Shown: one piece after another, positions 44,568-52,711 of the stretch
Layout: each line of letters starts with the position of its first letter
How positions within the stretch are numbered: position 1 is the first letter of the stretch
Assembly: GCA_036557285.1 (NCBI GenBank)
Contig: DATBHW010000055.1
Coordinates: 62,001-126,000, forward strand
Reading direction: 5' to 3'
DNA from: Ktedonobacterales bacterium
Lineage (GTDB): Bacteria; Chloroflexota; Ktedonobacteria; Ktedonobacterales; DATBGS01
DNA length: 64,000 nucleotides
Position numbers and translations under genes: made by a program
The notes under the pieces: generated by a model
The model's database searches: none
What the model saw: only the letters and a program-made list of their open reading frames with translations
Told to the model about the DNA's origin: nothing

Positions 44568-45596
44568 ATGGACCAAATGCGCTATTACCCCGGGACATTT
44601 GACGTAAGCCAGCTTGCCGCGCAGCTTACGACACAGCTTCAGATGCGCGGCTATCAGGCCCAATGGTTTGGCGCGAACACCCAGGTGATGGTGCAGGTGC
44701 GCAAGGGCAGCGAAGCCGCCAAGGTGTTTGGGGCGCAAGCCGCCCTGAGTCTCATATTCACCCAGCACCCCCAGGGCTTGCTGGTGACGCTTGGTCAGCA
44801 AGCCTGGGGGGATAAGTCCATCGCTATGGGTGTTGGCGCGCTGGTTCTCTGGCCGCTGATAATCCCGGCAGCAGTGGGCATGTTCCGGCAATCGAGCCTG
44901 CCAACGGAGGTGCTGACCCTGCTGGATGTGCTGGTCGCGCAGCAGCACGCGGGCGCGGCCCCGGCTCCGGTGCCCGCGTATCTGATGGCGCAGGCGCAGC
45001 AGATGTATCAGCCGCCGCCCGCTGCGCCAGCCACGCCGCAGCAGCGGCTGTGCCCCAACTGCCAGCGGCCCAATAGTAATGACGCGGCCTTTTGCCAGTA
45101 TTGCGCGACGCCTTTGAGCGCCAGCGCCCCGGCGGGGATGGCTCCGCCGCCCCCGCCGCCACCGCCGCCACCGCCACCTCCTCCAGCGGCCAGGATGTCA
45201 GCGTCGGCTGCTGAAGCGACGGAACGGGTCAGCCCACAGGCTGAGCCAACGCTGCGCGTCAGCCCGGCGGCAGGCCCAACAGGTGCGTTCACGTTGCCGA
45301 GCGGTCGGCAGGTTGGTCTGCTCACCGAAGAGGCTATCGTGGGGCGTGGCAATCCTGATGGCTCGCAGACGGTTGAGGTGGACTTGACAGCAGAGCCGGA
45401 AAGGGCGACGGTCTCACGACGGCACGCGCGCATCACGCGCGCGGGCACTGCCTTTGAGGTTGAAGACCTGGGCAGCGCCAATCAAACGAAGCTCAATAGT
45501 CAGCCCCTCGCGCCTGGCCGCCGCTATCCTCTGCGGCATGGGGATGTGGTCGAGTTTGGCAAGGTGCGCTGCACCTTCAGCATTCAGGAGGGCTGA
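44568..45596 (+). CDS. membrane-associated zinc-ribbon/FHA-domain protein (paralog 1)
   Basis: A 342-residue protein. A conserved N-terminal module (MDQMRYYPGTFDVSQLAAQL) is followed by a hydrophobic helix around residues 88-107 (AMGVGALVLWPLIIPAAVGM). Then come a zinc ribbon (CPNCQRPNSNDAAFCQYC), a run of 14 prolines encoded by mixed CCN codons, and a C-terminal FHA domain (LTEEAIVGRGNPDGSQTVEV, SRRHARITRAG, SANQTKLN). FHA domains bind phosphothreonine; the GR, SRRH and N residues for binding are present. The neighbouring gene encodes a close paralog. GAGAGG lies 6 nt before the ATG at 44568. Confidence 0.85.
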   Translation: MDQMRYYPGTFDVSQLAAQLTTQLQMRGYQAQWFGANTQVMVQVRKGSEAAKVFGAQAALSLIFTQHPQGLLVTLGQQAWGDKSIAMGVGALVLWPLIIPAAVGMFRQSSLPTEVLTLLDVLVAQQHAGAAPAPVPAYLMAQAQQMYQPPPAAPATPQQRLCPNCQRPNSNDAAFCQYCATPLSASAPAGMAPPPPPPPPPPPPPPAARMSASAAEATERVSPQAEPTLRVSPAAGPTGAFTLPSGRQVGLLTEEAIVGRGNPDGSQTVEVDLTAEPERATVSRRHARITRAGTAFEVEDLGSANQTKLNSQPLAPGRRYPLRHGDVVEFGKVRCTFSIQEG

Positions 45597-45725
45597 TCGG
45601 CGGGTTCCTCTCTTGCGCGTTCTTTGTCTTTTCTGTGGTCTTTTCTGTACAACTGGGGCCGCGCGTTGTACGTAGAAGTAAGTGGATAGCGGAGTGGATT
45701 GAGCGGGCTGCGCAACGCAACCTCG

Positions 45726-45734
45726 TGCTATAAT
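45726..45734 (+). promoter_or_regulatory. extended -10 of the second FHA gene
   Basis: TGCTATAAT is a perfect extended -10 with no clear -35, giving a leader of about 80 nt. The paralog can therefore be transcribed independently. Confidence 0.6.
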
Positions 45735-45818
45735 TGGGGAAAACGACGGCGCGAAGACTGTGCCTATGAGGAGCCTGGCCCCACGAGACGAATGGGGACG
45801 GAAAGCAAGAGAAAAGCA

Positions 45819-46874
45819 ATGGATCAAGCGCGATATTATCCTGGCATGTTTGACGTAAGCAATCTGGCGATGCAGCTTGCGTCAAATCTTCAGTTGCGCG
45901 CCTATCAGGCGCAGTGGTTTGGCAGTGGCAATCAGATGATGGTACAGGTGCGCAAGGGCAGCGACGCCTCTAAAATCCTGGGGATGCAGGCGGCTCTGAC
46001 GGTGATGCTCACCCAGCATCCAACAGGATTATTGGTGACGATTGGGCAACAGCGTTGGATCGATAAAGCAGCGGTGGCGGGCATTGGTGTCGTTGGCGCC
46101 GCCTTTTTCCTCTGGCCGCTGCTCGTCCCGGCAGCCGTCGGTGCGGTTCGCCAATCGAGTCTGCCAGGGGAGGTGCTGAGCCTGCTGGATACGCTGGTCT
46201 TGCAGCAGAACCCGCTGGCGTTCCCAGCGCCGGTGCCGGTCTTTTTGATGCCCCAGGTGCAGATGGTCTATCAGAATCCTCCGACGCCGACGGTGGCGCC
46301 GCAGCTTCTCTGCCCGGCTTGCCATCAGCCAAACAACACGGGCGCAACCTTTTGCCAGCACTGCGGGACCGCTCTGGACGACGCCACCGGCAGCGCGCCG
46401 ACGATGGCGGCATCTGCGCCTCCCGTTTCGCCGCCACCCGCGCCGCCCACGCCAAAGCCTGCCCCGGTGAAGCAGACGGCTCCGGCGACCACTCGTGTTA
46501 GCCGGACGGCGCTGCCAACCGAGCGCGTCTCGAAAGCGCCGGTTCCGGTGGGGCCAACGGGCGTCTTTTCCCTGCCCAGTGGTCGGCGGGTGCCGATGGT
46601 CACGGAAGAGGCGGTGGTGGGGCGCGGCAATCCTGATGGCACTGATCCGGTGGAAGTGGATATGACCACCGAAGCCGAGAGTACCACCGTTTCGCGGCGG
46701 CACGCGCGCATCACGCGCGCTGGCGGCGGCTTTGAGATTGAAGACCTCGACAGCGCCAACCAGACGATGCTCAACAACGAGCAGTTAGTGCCGGGGAAGC
46801 GTTATCCGCTGCGCAAGGGCGATGTGGTCGAGTTTGGGAAAGTGAAATGCACGTTCAGCGTGCAGGAGAAGTGA
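45819..46874 (+). CDS. membrane-associated zinc-ribbon/FHA-domain protein (paralog 2)
   Basis: A 351-residue paralog of the preceding gene. It has the same start (MDQARYYPGMFDVSNLAMQL), hydrophobic helix (AGIGVVGAAFFLWPLLVPAA), zinc ribbon (CPACHQPNNTGATFCQHC) and FHA domain (VTEEAVVGRGNPDGTDPVEV, SRRHARITRAGGGFEIEDLD). Where paralog 1 has polyproline this one has a Pro/Ala/Thr linker. The ATG at 45819 matches the paralog start; in-frame upstream codons to 45699 cross the promoter. Its stop codon coincides with the end of the second TnpB element, so the last codon may have been affected by insertion. Confidence 0.85.
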   Translation: MDQARYYPGMFDVSNLAMQLASNLQLRAYQAQWFGSGNQMMVQVRKGSDASKILGMQAALTVMLTQHPTGLLVTIGQQRWIDKAAVAGIGVVGAAFFLWPLLVPAAVGAVRQSSLPGEVLSLLDTLVLQQNPLAFPAPVPVFLMPQVQMVYQNPPTPTVAPQLLCPACHQPNNTGATFCQHCGTALDDATGSAPTMAASAPPVSPPPAPPTPKPAPVKQTAPATTRVSRTALPTERVSKAPVPVGPTGVFSLPSGRRVPMVTEEAVVGRGNPDGTDPVEVDMTTEAESTTVSRRHARITRAGGGFEIEDLDSANQTMLNNEQLVPGKRYPLRKGDVVEFGKVKCTFSVQEK

Positions 46875-46935
46875 CAACTCCTCATCCCTAACTAAAGGGA
46901 TGGGGCTTCTCAGTTCATTCGGCCTGGCAATCCAG
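46872..46935 (-). ncRNA. probable omega-RNA scaffold of the second TnpB element
   Basis: The element's right end with its hairpin should form the 3' scaffold; the guide would then read out of the element into the FHA gene end (TTCTCCTGCACGCTGAACG on the minus strand). Extent is inferred from family knowledge. Confidence 0.4.
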
Positions 46936-48054
46936 AACCGTCCCTGAAGGCGGTGTCCCCGCCTGTAAAATATTCTTTGCGGCGTTCACGTCGCGGTCTT
47001 CCACATAGCCACACTGAGGGCAAATATGCGTCCGAACCGACAGGCTCTTAGGAACCAGTTCGCCACACTGGAAGCAATGTTGTGTGGTAAAGCGCGCAGG
47101 CACTCGAATGACTTGATGACCAGCTCTTGCAGCCTTGTCCTCAAGAATGTCGAGAAACGCGCTCCAACTGGCGTCGTGAATACTTTTCGCCAGATGATGA
47201 TTTTGTACCATCCCCATGATGTTCAGGTTCTCTACACAAATACGAGCGTAGTTCTCTGCATATGGTTTGGCTGTCTTGAAGAGGAAATCACGCCGCTGGC
47301 GCTTGATTTTCAGATGCGTCTTGGCACAGTTACGAGCAGCTTTCCTTTTGCGCTTACTGCCTTTCTTTCGGCGGCAAAGGGCGCGTTGTTTTCGTCTGAG
47401 TGCTTTCTGACTCGTGCGATAATAGCGCGGGTTGGCGATGGTGTGGCCTTTAGAATCCGCCAGAAACACCTTCAAGCCCATATCCAAGCCAATATTAGGA
47501 TGGGCGCAAGGCTGGCCGTCCTCGTAAGATGGTTGACCTTCTACTGGCTCGCAGACGAGCAAAGCATACCACTTGCCATCTGCTCTCAGTACCAGGCGGG
47601 CTGTTTTAGGGATGCCCTCCAAGGGCCGATGCAGCTTGATTTTGAGCAAGAGGCCCAGTTTGGCAGGGACATGCAAGTGTTTGCCGTCACTGTCCAGCCA
47701 GACATCGCGGCTCTGCGCATACTGGCGGAGTTGGATGCTATGCCAGCGGTTGGGCGTCTTGAAGCGAGGGAACCCACAAGGTACCCCTTGCTCCTTGAAC
47801 GCGAGGTACCGTCTGAGCGCTTTATCCAGGCGATCAGCCAGTGTCTGGACCGTTGTTGCAGGCACGGTATCAGCACCTCGCCCTTTAAACTGCATGGTCA
47901 GATCATACTTGAACAAGAACTTGCCAGTCTGGGCATAGAACTGCTTCGTGGCCTCCAACATCTCATTATAGAGGCTCCGCGAGTCTTTCAGACAGGCCAG
48001 CAACTGTTGGCGCTGGGTGCGATTAGGGTACAGACGATACTCAAACGTTCTCAT
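46915..48054 (-). CDS. tnpB: TnpB RNA-guided nuclease, distinct subtype, apparently intact
   Basis: A 379-residue TnpB starting MRTFEYRLYPNRTQRQQLLA. The catalytic residues are Asp191 in GLDMGLKVFLADS, Glu275 in ICVENLNIMGM and Asp355 in DRDVNAAKNIL, and the zinc finger is CFQCG...CPQC. It lacks an RHH partner and differs in N-terminus and right-end hairpin from the copy at 40400, so the two derive from different subfamilies rather than recent duplication. The protein ends soon after the RuvC domain (ILQAGTPPSGTVLDCQAE). Confidence 0.92.
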   Translation of the reverse strand: MRTFEYRLYPNRTQRQQLLACLKDSRSLYNEMLEATKQFYAQTGKFLFKYDLTMQFKGRGADTVPATTVQTLADRLDKALRRYLAFKEQGVPCGFPRFKTPNRWHSIQLRQYAQSRDVWLDSDGKHLHVPAKLGLLLKIKLHRPLEGIPKTARLVLRADGKWYALLVCEPVEGQPSYEDGQPCAHPNIGLDMGLKVFLADSKGHTIANPRYYRTSQKALRRKQRALCRRKKGSKRKRKAARNCAKTHLKIKRQRRDFLFKTAKPYAENYARICVENLNIMGMVQNHHLAKSIHDASWSAFLDILEDKAARAGHQVIRVPARFTTQHCFQCGELVPKSLSVRTHICPQCGYVEDRDVNAAKNILQAGTPPSGTVLDCQAE

Positions 48055-48226
48055 GCCCTAATAATAACCCATAGAGCGAGCGGTGTCAACAGAACAGCCG
48101 GGCGTGCTTCATTCTCGTGCCTTCAAGCAGGCTCTCATGTACCCTTTCTTGGTAGAACAGGTGTAGCAATCGAAAGGAGGCGGCGCTGACCCCAGCCCTT
48201 TAGGGTTGACTTCCGCGCTGCAAAAG

Positions 48227-49447
48227 ATGAAGAATCAGGTGCTCGATGATAACCTGTATCATGGGTCTTCCCCTTCGGTTGAGTCGGCGCCAGCGCGCGG
48301 CGAGCGCGTGTGGGTCGAGCGCCCTGATGAACTGGCCGCAGCCGTAGAGAGGCTGGCGTCGGCATCGGTGGTGGCGGTAGACGCGGAGTTTATGCAGACG
48401 CCGCGCGCCGAGCCGGAGGGGCATCGCACCCAACTCGCGCTCCTTCAGATAGCCGCCCAGAGCGGCGCCGGGCTGGTCTGCTATGTTATTGATGTGCTGC
48501 GCCTGGCCGACCTGACCCCCCTGGCCGCCGTGACCGAAGATTCGCTGATTCTCAAGCTCTTTCATGGCGTCGGGGCCGATACCCAGATGCTCGCCCGGCG
48601 CGGCCTGGCGGCGGCCTTTACCTGCGATGTGGAGGCGGCTAGCCGCTCCATTTTTGGGCAGCGCGAGTCGGGCCTGGCGGCCATGCTGGAGCGCGCCTTT
48701 GGCGTTCGCCTGGATAAGAGCTTGCAGCGCGGCGATTGGAGCCATCGCCCGCTTTCCCCAGCCATGTTTGCCTATGCCGCGCGCGATGCGGAGATGACGC
48801 TGGCCCTCTATGACTGGCTCAAGCGCCATTATCCCTGGGCCATCGAACTGCATACCGAAAGCGGCAGCCCGGCTTCCGCAGAGACGACCAGGCTCCCCGT
48901 CTGGCTGGAGCCATTTGTGGATGGCGCGCGCAGCCTGCCCCCGGAAGTCGCGGTGGCTGAGGCCGGGCTGACGGATGATCTGGTCGGCCAGGCCCGCGAT
49001 TGCGCGCTGGCGCTGGCGCTCTTGCGCCACCCTGGGCGGCGCGCCCGGCTGATGCGGCTCATCAGCGATCTGGGCCTGGCGCAGCTTGCCCCGCAGATGC
49101 TGCCTGCCCTGGCCGCGCCCGCCGCCGAAGAACGCGCCGCTGCCGCGCGAACGCTGGGCCGCCTGGCGCGGCTGGGCGCGCCTGATGTGGCGGATGCGCC
49201 AGAGCGTCTGCTGGCGTTGGATGAAGACCCGGTGGCCGAGGTGCGCAAAGCGGCGCGCCTGGCGCTCGATTGGTTGTTGAACGACGCCGTACCCGGCCAG
49301 CGTTATGTCATCCGTCGGCCAGGGGAAGGCCCGGCCTCCTGGACAGTTGGCGCTGAGTCTGTTAATGAATCCGCTGCTGACCCGACAGATGACTGGCGAG
49401 CGGCTCTGCTGGGGCTGATGCCGGACACCAAAGACGACCCGGCGTAG
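48227..49447 (+). CDS. RNase D-like 3'-5' exonuclease (DEDDy)
   Basis: A 406-residue protein. Exo I AVDAEFMQTP supplies Asp and Glu, Exo II LFHGVGADTQML supplies Asp, and Exo III FAYAARDAEMTLALY supplies Tyr and Asp, the DEDDy set of RNase D/WRN-type exonucleases. A C-terminal region from about 230 is Ala/Leu-rich with HEAT-like helices (ARTLGRLARLGAPDVADAPE) instead of a clear HRDC domain. Start is uncertain: ATG 48227 is preferred, TTG 48206 is in frame; neither has a good ribosome site. An isolated AAAGGAGG at 48173-48180 is unused. Confidence 0.85.
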   Translation: MKNQVLDDNLYHGSSPSVESAPARGERVWVERPDELAAAVERLASASVVAVDAEFMQTPRAEPEGHRTQLALLQIAAQSGAGLVCYVIDVLRLADLTPLAAVTEDSLILKLFHGVGADTQMLARRGLAAAFTCDVEAASRSIFGQRESGLAAMLERAFGVRLDKSLQRGDWSHRPLSPAMFAYAARDAEMTLALYDWLKRHYPWAIELHTESGSPASAETTRLPVWLEPFVDGARSLPPEVAVAEAGLTDDLVGQARDCALALALLRHPGRRARLMRLISDLGLAQLAPQMLPALAAPAAEERAAAARTLGRLARLGAPDVADAPERLLALDEDPVAEVRKAARLALDWLLNDAVPGQRYVIRRPGEGPASWTVGAESVNESAADPTDDWRAALLGLMPDTKDDPA

Positions 49448-49487
49448 TTTCAGTGAATGGATGCGCCGAACGCTGTTGGCCCTCTTC

Positions 49488-51002
49488 TTAAACACTGCCC
49501 CCCTTATAGCGATAGACGTTCTGATCGGTAAATCCCAGCAGCACTGGCGAACCGGAAAGAGGCGTAATCAGCAGCATCCTGAGCCGGTAGTTTGTGGTGG
49601 GCGTTGTCAGCCCTTCGGGATAGGGGGCAATGACCTTCCAGGCCGCGTCAGTGAGCAGCGAAACCCCGGCGGTCATGGTCACGCTCTGACGTATCCCAGC
49701 CATATCCAGCACATGGTAGAAGGCGCCGTTCGCTGTGGTCCCAAAGTTCCGCCAGAGATTATCTTCTTCGAGCGGGTCGTCCCAATCAACCTTGAGCGAA
49801 CTCTGCCCGGCGTAGGCGTCCGCGCCGCAGGGTAAGTTTGTTATATTCCCTCCTGTAAAAACGGCTGGTAGGCGCGTCCAGCTTGTCCCCTCATCGGTCG
49901 AGCGCAGTGCTTCTCCAAACCCTTTGGTGGCTTCGGCTGCTGCTTCTTGCTTGTTATACCCGACGGCGTAGAGCGTCGCTGGATGATTCAGCGCCAGGCA
50001 AAACGATGGCTCGTAGGAGTAATTGTTTACCATCACCACCGCGATAAAGCGCCAACTCTGGCCTCCATCGTCCGAGCGGCAGAGTGTCGCCTGGCGAACG
50101 AGGGGGTCTCCTGGCAAGTTCAGCTTGAGTGTTGGGGGTGTCCCTGCGCAGCGAAACTCTTTGAGGTCTACGGCGCTGTAGAGCGTCTGCGGGCGCTGGG
50201 GATTGATTTGCACATAGACATGCTGCTGTTCGCCCGCAACGGGATACCAGCGGATCCAGTGCTTCAGGTCCGCTGTCCAGTAGCCTTCGACATAGAGCCG
50301 TCCAGCCATGATCTGGATCACAGGAACGGCCAGGTTGGTATTCCAGCGGGGCGGGTCTGGCGCCTGCTGCCAATGCTGGCCTCCGTCCCGGCTGACATAG
50401 GAGTGATACGACCCGTCCAGAAGGACCAGGGCATCTGCATTGGTTGGGTCCACTTCGAGACGGCAATTCCCCGTCGCTTCCGGCAAGGGGTAGGCCGTCC
50501 AGTGCAGGCCCTGGTCATTGCTGCGATAAAGATCGTGCAGCACCGCAGGCATATCCTGATAATTGGTTGTATCCCGGCACAGATAGAGTCGTTGCGCGTT
50601 CGCGGGCGACCAGGCGATCTGCGGCATATAGGGGGGATCAGCGCCGTAGGCCGCTGGTGGCGGTGGTGGCAGGGCGGGCAGGGTCCACAGGCGCTGCCAG
50701 GGGCTATTGGGGGCCAGCCCTTCGGTGGGGGTCGGCGCTGTGGTTGAGATTATGGTCGCAGAGCTTGTCGGTGTGCCACCAGCGCCAGTTGGATGCTGCG
50801 TTGGTGGCAGAACGTTACGGAAAATGAGAATATCCGCCACAATCAAGACCAACACTACCGCTGCAATAAGCAGGCGTGTGCTGGGGCGAAGAAAGACACC
50901 CGGCATCCGACGAGGACGAACGGGCAGCGAGGACGGTTCTGTTGACTGGCGCACATCGATCCGGTGCAAGCCGTTCTCTGCTGGCGCTGTATCGTGATTC
51001 AT
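49488..51002 (-). CDS. single-pass membrane protein with extracellular BNR/sialidase-like beta-propeller
   Basis: A 504-residue protein. A 40-residue basic cytoplasmic N-terminus and a transmembrane helix at about 42-62 (LLIAAVVLVLIVADILIFRN) precede a Pro/Thr linker. The large exterior part has repeated Asp-box turns: RSNDQGLHWTAYPL, SRDGGQHWQQAP, RSDDGGQSWRFIAV and RSTDEGTSWTRLP. Such propellers occur in sialidases and in sortilin- or YCF48-like proteins; catalytic Arg triad residues are not evident. It overlaps the sigma-like gene upstream by 4 bp (ATGA), so the two are made together. It could be a sensor or anti-sigma-like partner. Confidence 0.75.
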   Translation of the reverse strand: MNHDTAPAENGLHRIDVRQSTEPSSLPVRPRRMPGVFLRPSTRLLIAAVVLVLIVADILIFRNVLPPTQHPTGAGGTPTSSATIISTTAPTPTEGLAPNSPWQRLWTLPALPPPPPAAYGADPPYMPQIAWSPANAQRLYLCRDTTNYQDMPAVLHDLYRSNDQGLHWTAYPLPEATGNCRLEVDPTNADALVLLDGSYHSYVSRDGGQHWQQAPDPPRWNTNLAVPVIQIMAGRLYVEGYWTADLKHWIRWYPVAGEQQHVYVQINPQRPQTLYSAVDLKEFRCAGTPPTLKLNLPGDPLVRQATLCRSDDGGQSWRFIAVVMVNNYSYEPSFCLALNHPATLYAVGYNKQEAAAEATKGFGEALRSTDEGTSWTRLPAVFTGGNITNLPCGADAYAGQSSLKVDWDDPLEEDNLWRNFGTTANGAFYHVLDMAGIRQSVTMTAGVSLLTDAAWKVIAPYPEGLTTPTTNYRLRMLLITPLSGSPVLLGFTDQNVYRYKGGSV

Positions 51003-51184
51003 GGTGAGACCTCCCTATCTAGCTGCCGATAAACCGCCCGCAGCGTGACTAATCCACGACCAACACGCTTGTGAGCCGCCTCTGTGCTGATGCCCAGCCG
51101 GGCGGCGATCTCCGCGTAACGCTCACCGCCTACAAAACGCAAGAGCAGGCACGCGGCGTCTTCGCGCGAAAGACGGTTCAGCAA
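50999..51184 (-). CDS. region-4-only ECF sigma-like DNA-binding protein
   Basis: A 61-residue protein equal to sigma region 4 of ECF factors: LSREDAACLLLRFVGG, then the HTH RYAEIAARLGISTEAAHKRV and a basic end. The frame is open a further 8 codons upstream (including IATWRYL) before a TAG. Region 2 is missing, and only about 120 bp separate it from der, so no complete sigma gene is possible here. The start TTG has GGAGA 3-4 nt upstream. Translation is coupled to the membrane propeller gene. It may be a decayed sigma factor or a stand-alone region-4 regulator. Confidence 0.65.
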   Translation of the reverse strand: MLNRLSREDAACLLLRFVGGERYAEIAARLGISTEAAHKRVGRGLVTLRAVYRQLDREVSP

Positions 51185-51248
51185 GTATCTCCAGGTAGCT
51201 ATCTTCTATAGCAAGAGAGACGAGTAAAACCGGCCAAAGTTCTCAACG

Positions 51249-51257
51249 TGATACAAT
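51249..51257 (+). promoter_or_regulatory. extended -10 upstream of der
   Basis: TGATACAAT with no clear -35 gives a leader of about 50 nt. Confidence 0.5.
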
Positions 51258-51314
51258 AGCTTTTGCGCGCCTGGCGCATTGATCGCTCTGGAAGCACTGA
51301 GATAGATAAAGACC

Positions 51315-52697
51315 ATGAAACCACTTGTTGCCATTGTTGGGCGGCCCAATGTGGGCAAATCAACTTTTTTTAATCGCATGATCGGCGAGCAGCGCGCCAT
51401 TGTGGAAGACCTGCCTGGCACCACTCGTGATCGCCTCTATGGTGACACCGATTGGAACGGGCGCGACTTCACACTGATTGATACCGGTGGGTTGGAACTG
51501 GGCGTCTCCGATGACATCACCAGCCGCATTCGCGCGCAGGTGCAGCTTGCTATTGAAGAGGCCGATGTCATCGTCTTTCTGGTGGATGCCCGCGCGGGCA
51601 TTACCGAATCCGATACGGAGATTGCCGATATGCTGCGGCGCTCCGGCAAGCCGGTGGTGCTGGGGGCGAACAAGGCCGACAACGCCACGCGCCGCCAGGA
51701 AGCGGTGGAGTTTTACGCGCTGGGGCTGGGCGAGCCGATTACGCTTTCATCCAGCCAGGGAACGGGTACCGGCGATGTGCTGGATGGCATTACTGACGCG
51801 CTGCCTTCGGCGGAAGCAGAGGAAGAGGAAGAGGCAGAGGTTCCGCGCGTGGCTATCGTGGGCCGCCCGAACGTTGGCAAGTCCAGCCTGGTCAATGCTG
51901 TGCTGGGGACAGATCGGGTGATCGTCAGCGATACCCCCGGCACGACGCGCGATGCCATTGATAGCGAAGTGGAACACAACGGACAGCGGCTCATTCTGGT
52001 GGATACGGCGGGCATTCGGCGGCGCGGGCGCGTTGGTCCGGGCGTCGAAAAATACAGTGTGCTGCGCGCCACGCGCGCCATCGAACGCTGCGATGTGGCT
52101 GTGCTGCTGATTGACGCGACGGAAGGCATCACCGCCCAGGATACGCATATCGCGGGCGCGATTCACGAGGCAGGCCGGGGGGTGGTCGTGGTCATCAACA
52201 AGTGGGATATTATCAAGGAGAAACGCGCCCGGCATCGCGCAGGCACAGCGCCGCCGTTGGAAGACGAGCCGCCCGATGCCCAGGCGTTCAAGGAAGCGAT
52301 CAAGCGCGACCTGAAGTTCATCCCCTACGCGCCGATGGTCTTTGCCGCCGCCAAAACGGGCTACCATATTGCCCCGATTCTGGGGGCGGCGCTCAAAATT
52401 GACGAGGAGCGCAAGCGCCGCATTCCCACCGCCAAACTCAATGAGGTGGTCAAAAGCGCCACGCTGCGCCATCCGCCCGCGCATAGCAAGGGGCGCATGC
52501 TGCGCATCTATTACGCGACCCAGGCCGAGGTCAGCCCGCCAACGTTTATCTTCTTTGTGAACGACCCGGAACTACTCCACTGGTCCTATCAGCGTTACCT
52601 GGAAAACCAACTGCGCCTGGCCTTTGGCTTCGAGGGTACGGCTATTCGCCTGCGTTTCCGCCAGCGCGAGCGCAAAGAGCGCGACGAAGCGATGTGA
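51315..52697 (+). CDS. der: ribosome biogenesis GTPase Der (EngA)
   Basis: A 460-residue protein with two tandem GTPase domains. G1 motifs are GRPNVGKSTFFNRM (about residue 8) and GRPNVGKSSLVNAV (about 185). G3 motifs are DTGG and DTAGIRRRGRV, and G4 motifs are NKAD and NKWD. The C-terminal KH-like domain (PTFIFFVNDPELLHWSYQRY) is complete. Der acts in assembly of the 50S subunit. Length and domain order are normal. It converges with the histidine kinase gene with only 14 bp between stop codons. Confidence 0.97.
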   Translation: MKPLVAIVGRPNVGKSTFFNRMIGEQRAIVEDLPGTTRDRLYGDTDWNGRDFTLIDTGGLELGVSDDITSRIRAQVQLAIEEADVIVFLVDARAGITESDTEIADMLRRSGKPVVLGANKADNATRRQEAVEFYALGLGEPITLSSSQGTGTGDVLDGITDALPSAEAEEEEEAEVPRVAIVGRPNVGKSSLVNAVLGTDRVIVSDTPGTTRDAIDSEVEHNGQRLILVDTAGIRRRGRVGPGVEKYSVLRATRAIERCDVAVLLIDATEGITAQDTHIAGAIHEAGRGVVVVINKWDIIKEKRARHRAGTAPPLEDEPPDAQAFKEAIKRDLKFIPYAPMVFAAAKTGYHIAPILGAALKIDEERKRRIPTAKLNEVVKSATLRHPPAHSKGRMLRIYYATQAEVSPPTFIFFVNDPELLHWSYQRYLENQLRLAFGFEGTAIRLRFRQRERKERDEAM

Positions 52698-52711
52698 GCC
52701 GCTTTCGCGCT

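Larger units (their letters stand above)
46872..48084 (-). mobile_element. second TnpB element, inserted at the FHA stop codon
   Basis: The right end (low coordinates) holds the hairpin CATCCCT-N6-AGGGATG (46883-46902) between the tnpB stop and the FHA gene and probably ends in TTGTCA. The left end is inferred near 48084, next to TTGAC (48089-48085 on the minus strand). No TnpA. Boundaries are tentative. Confidence 0.55.
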
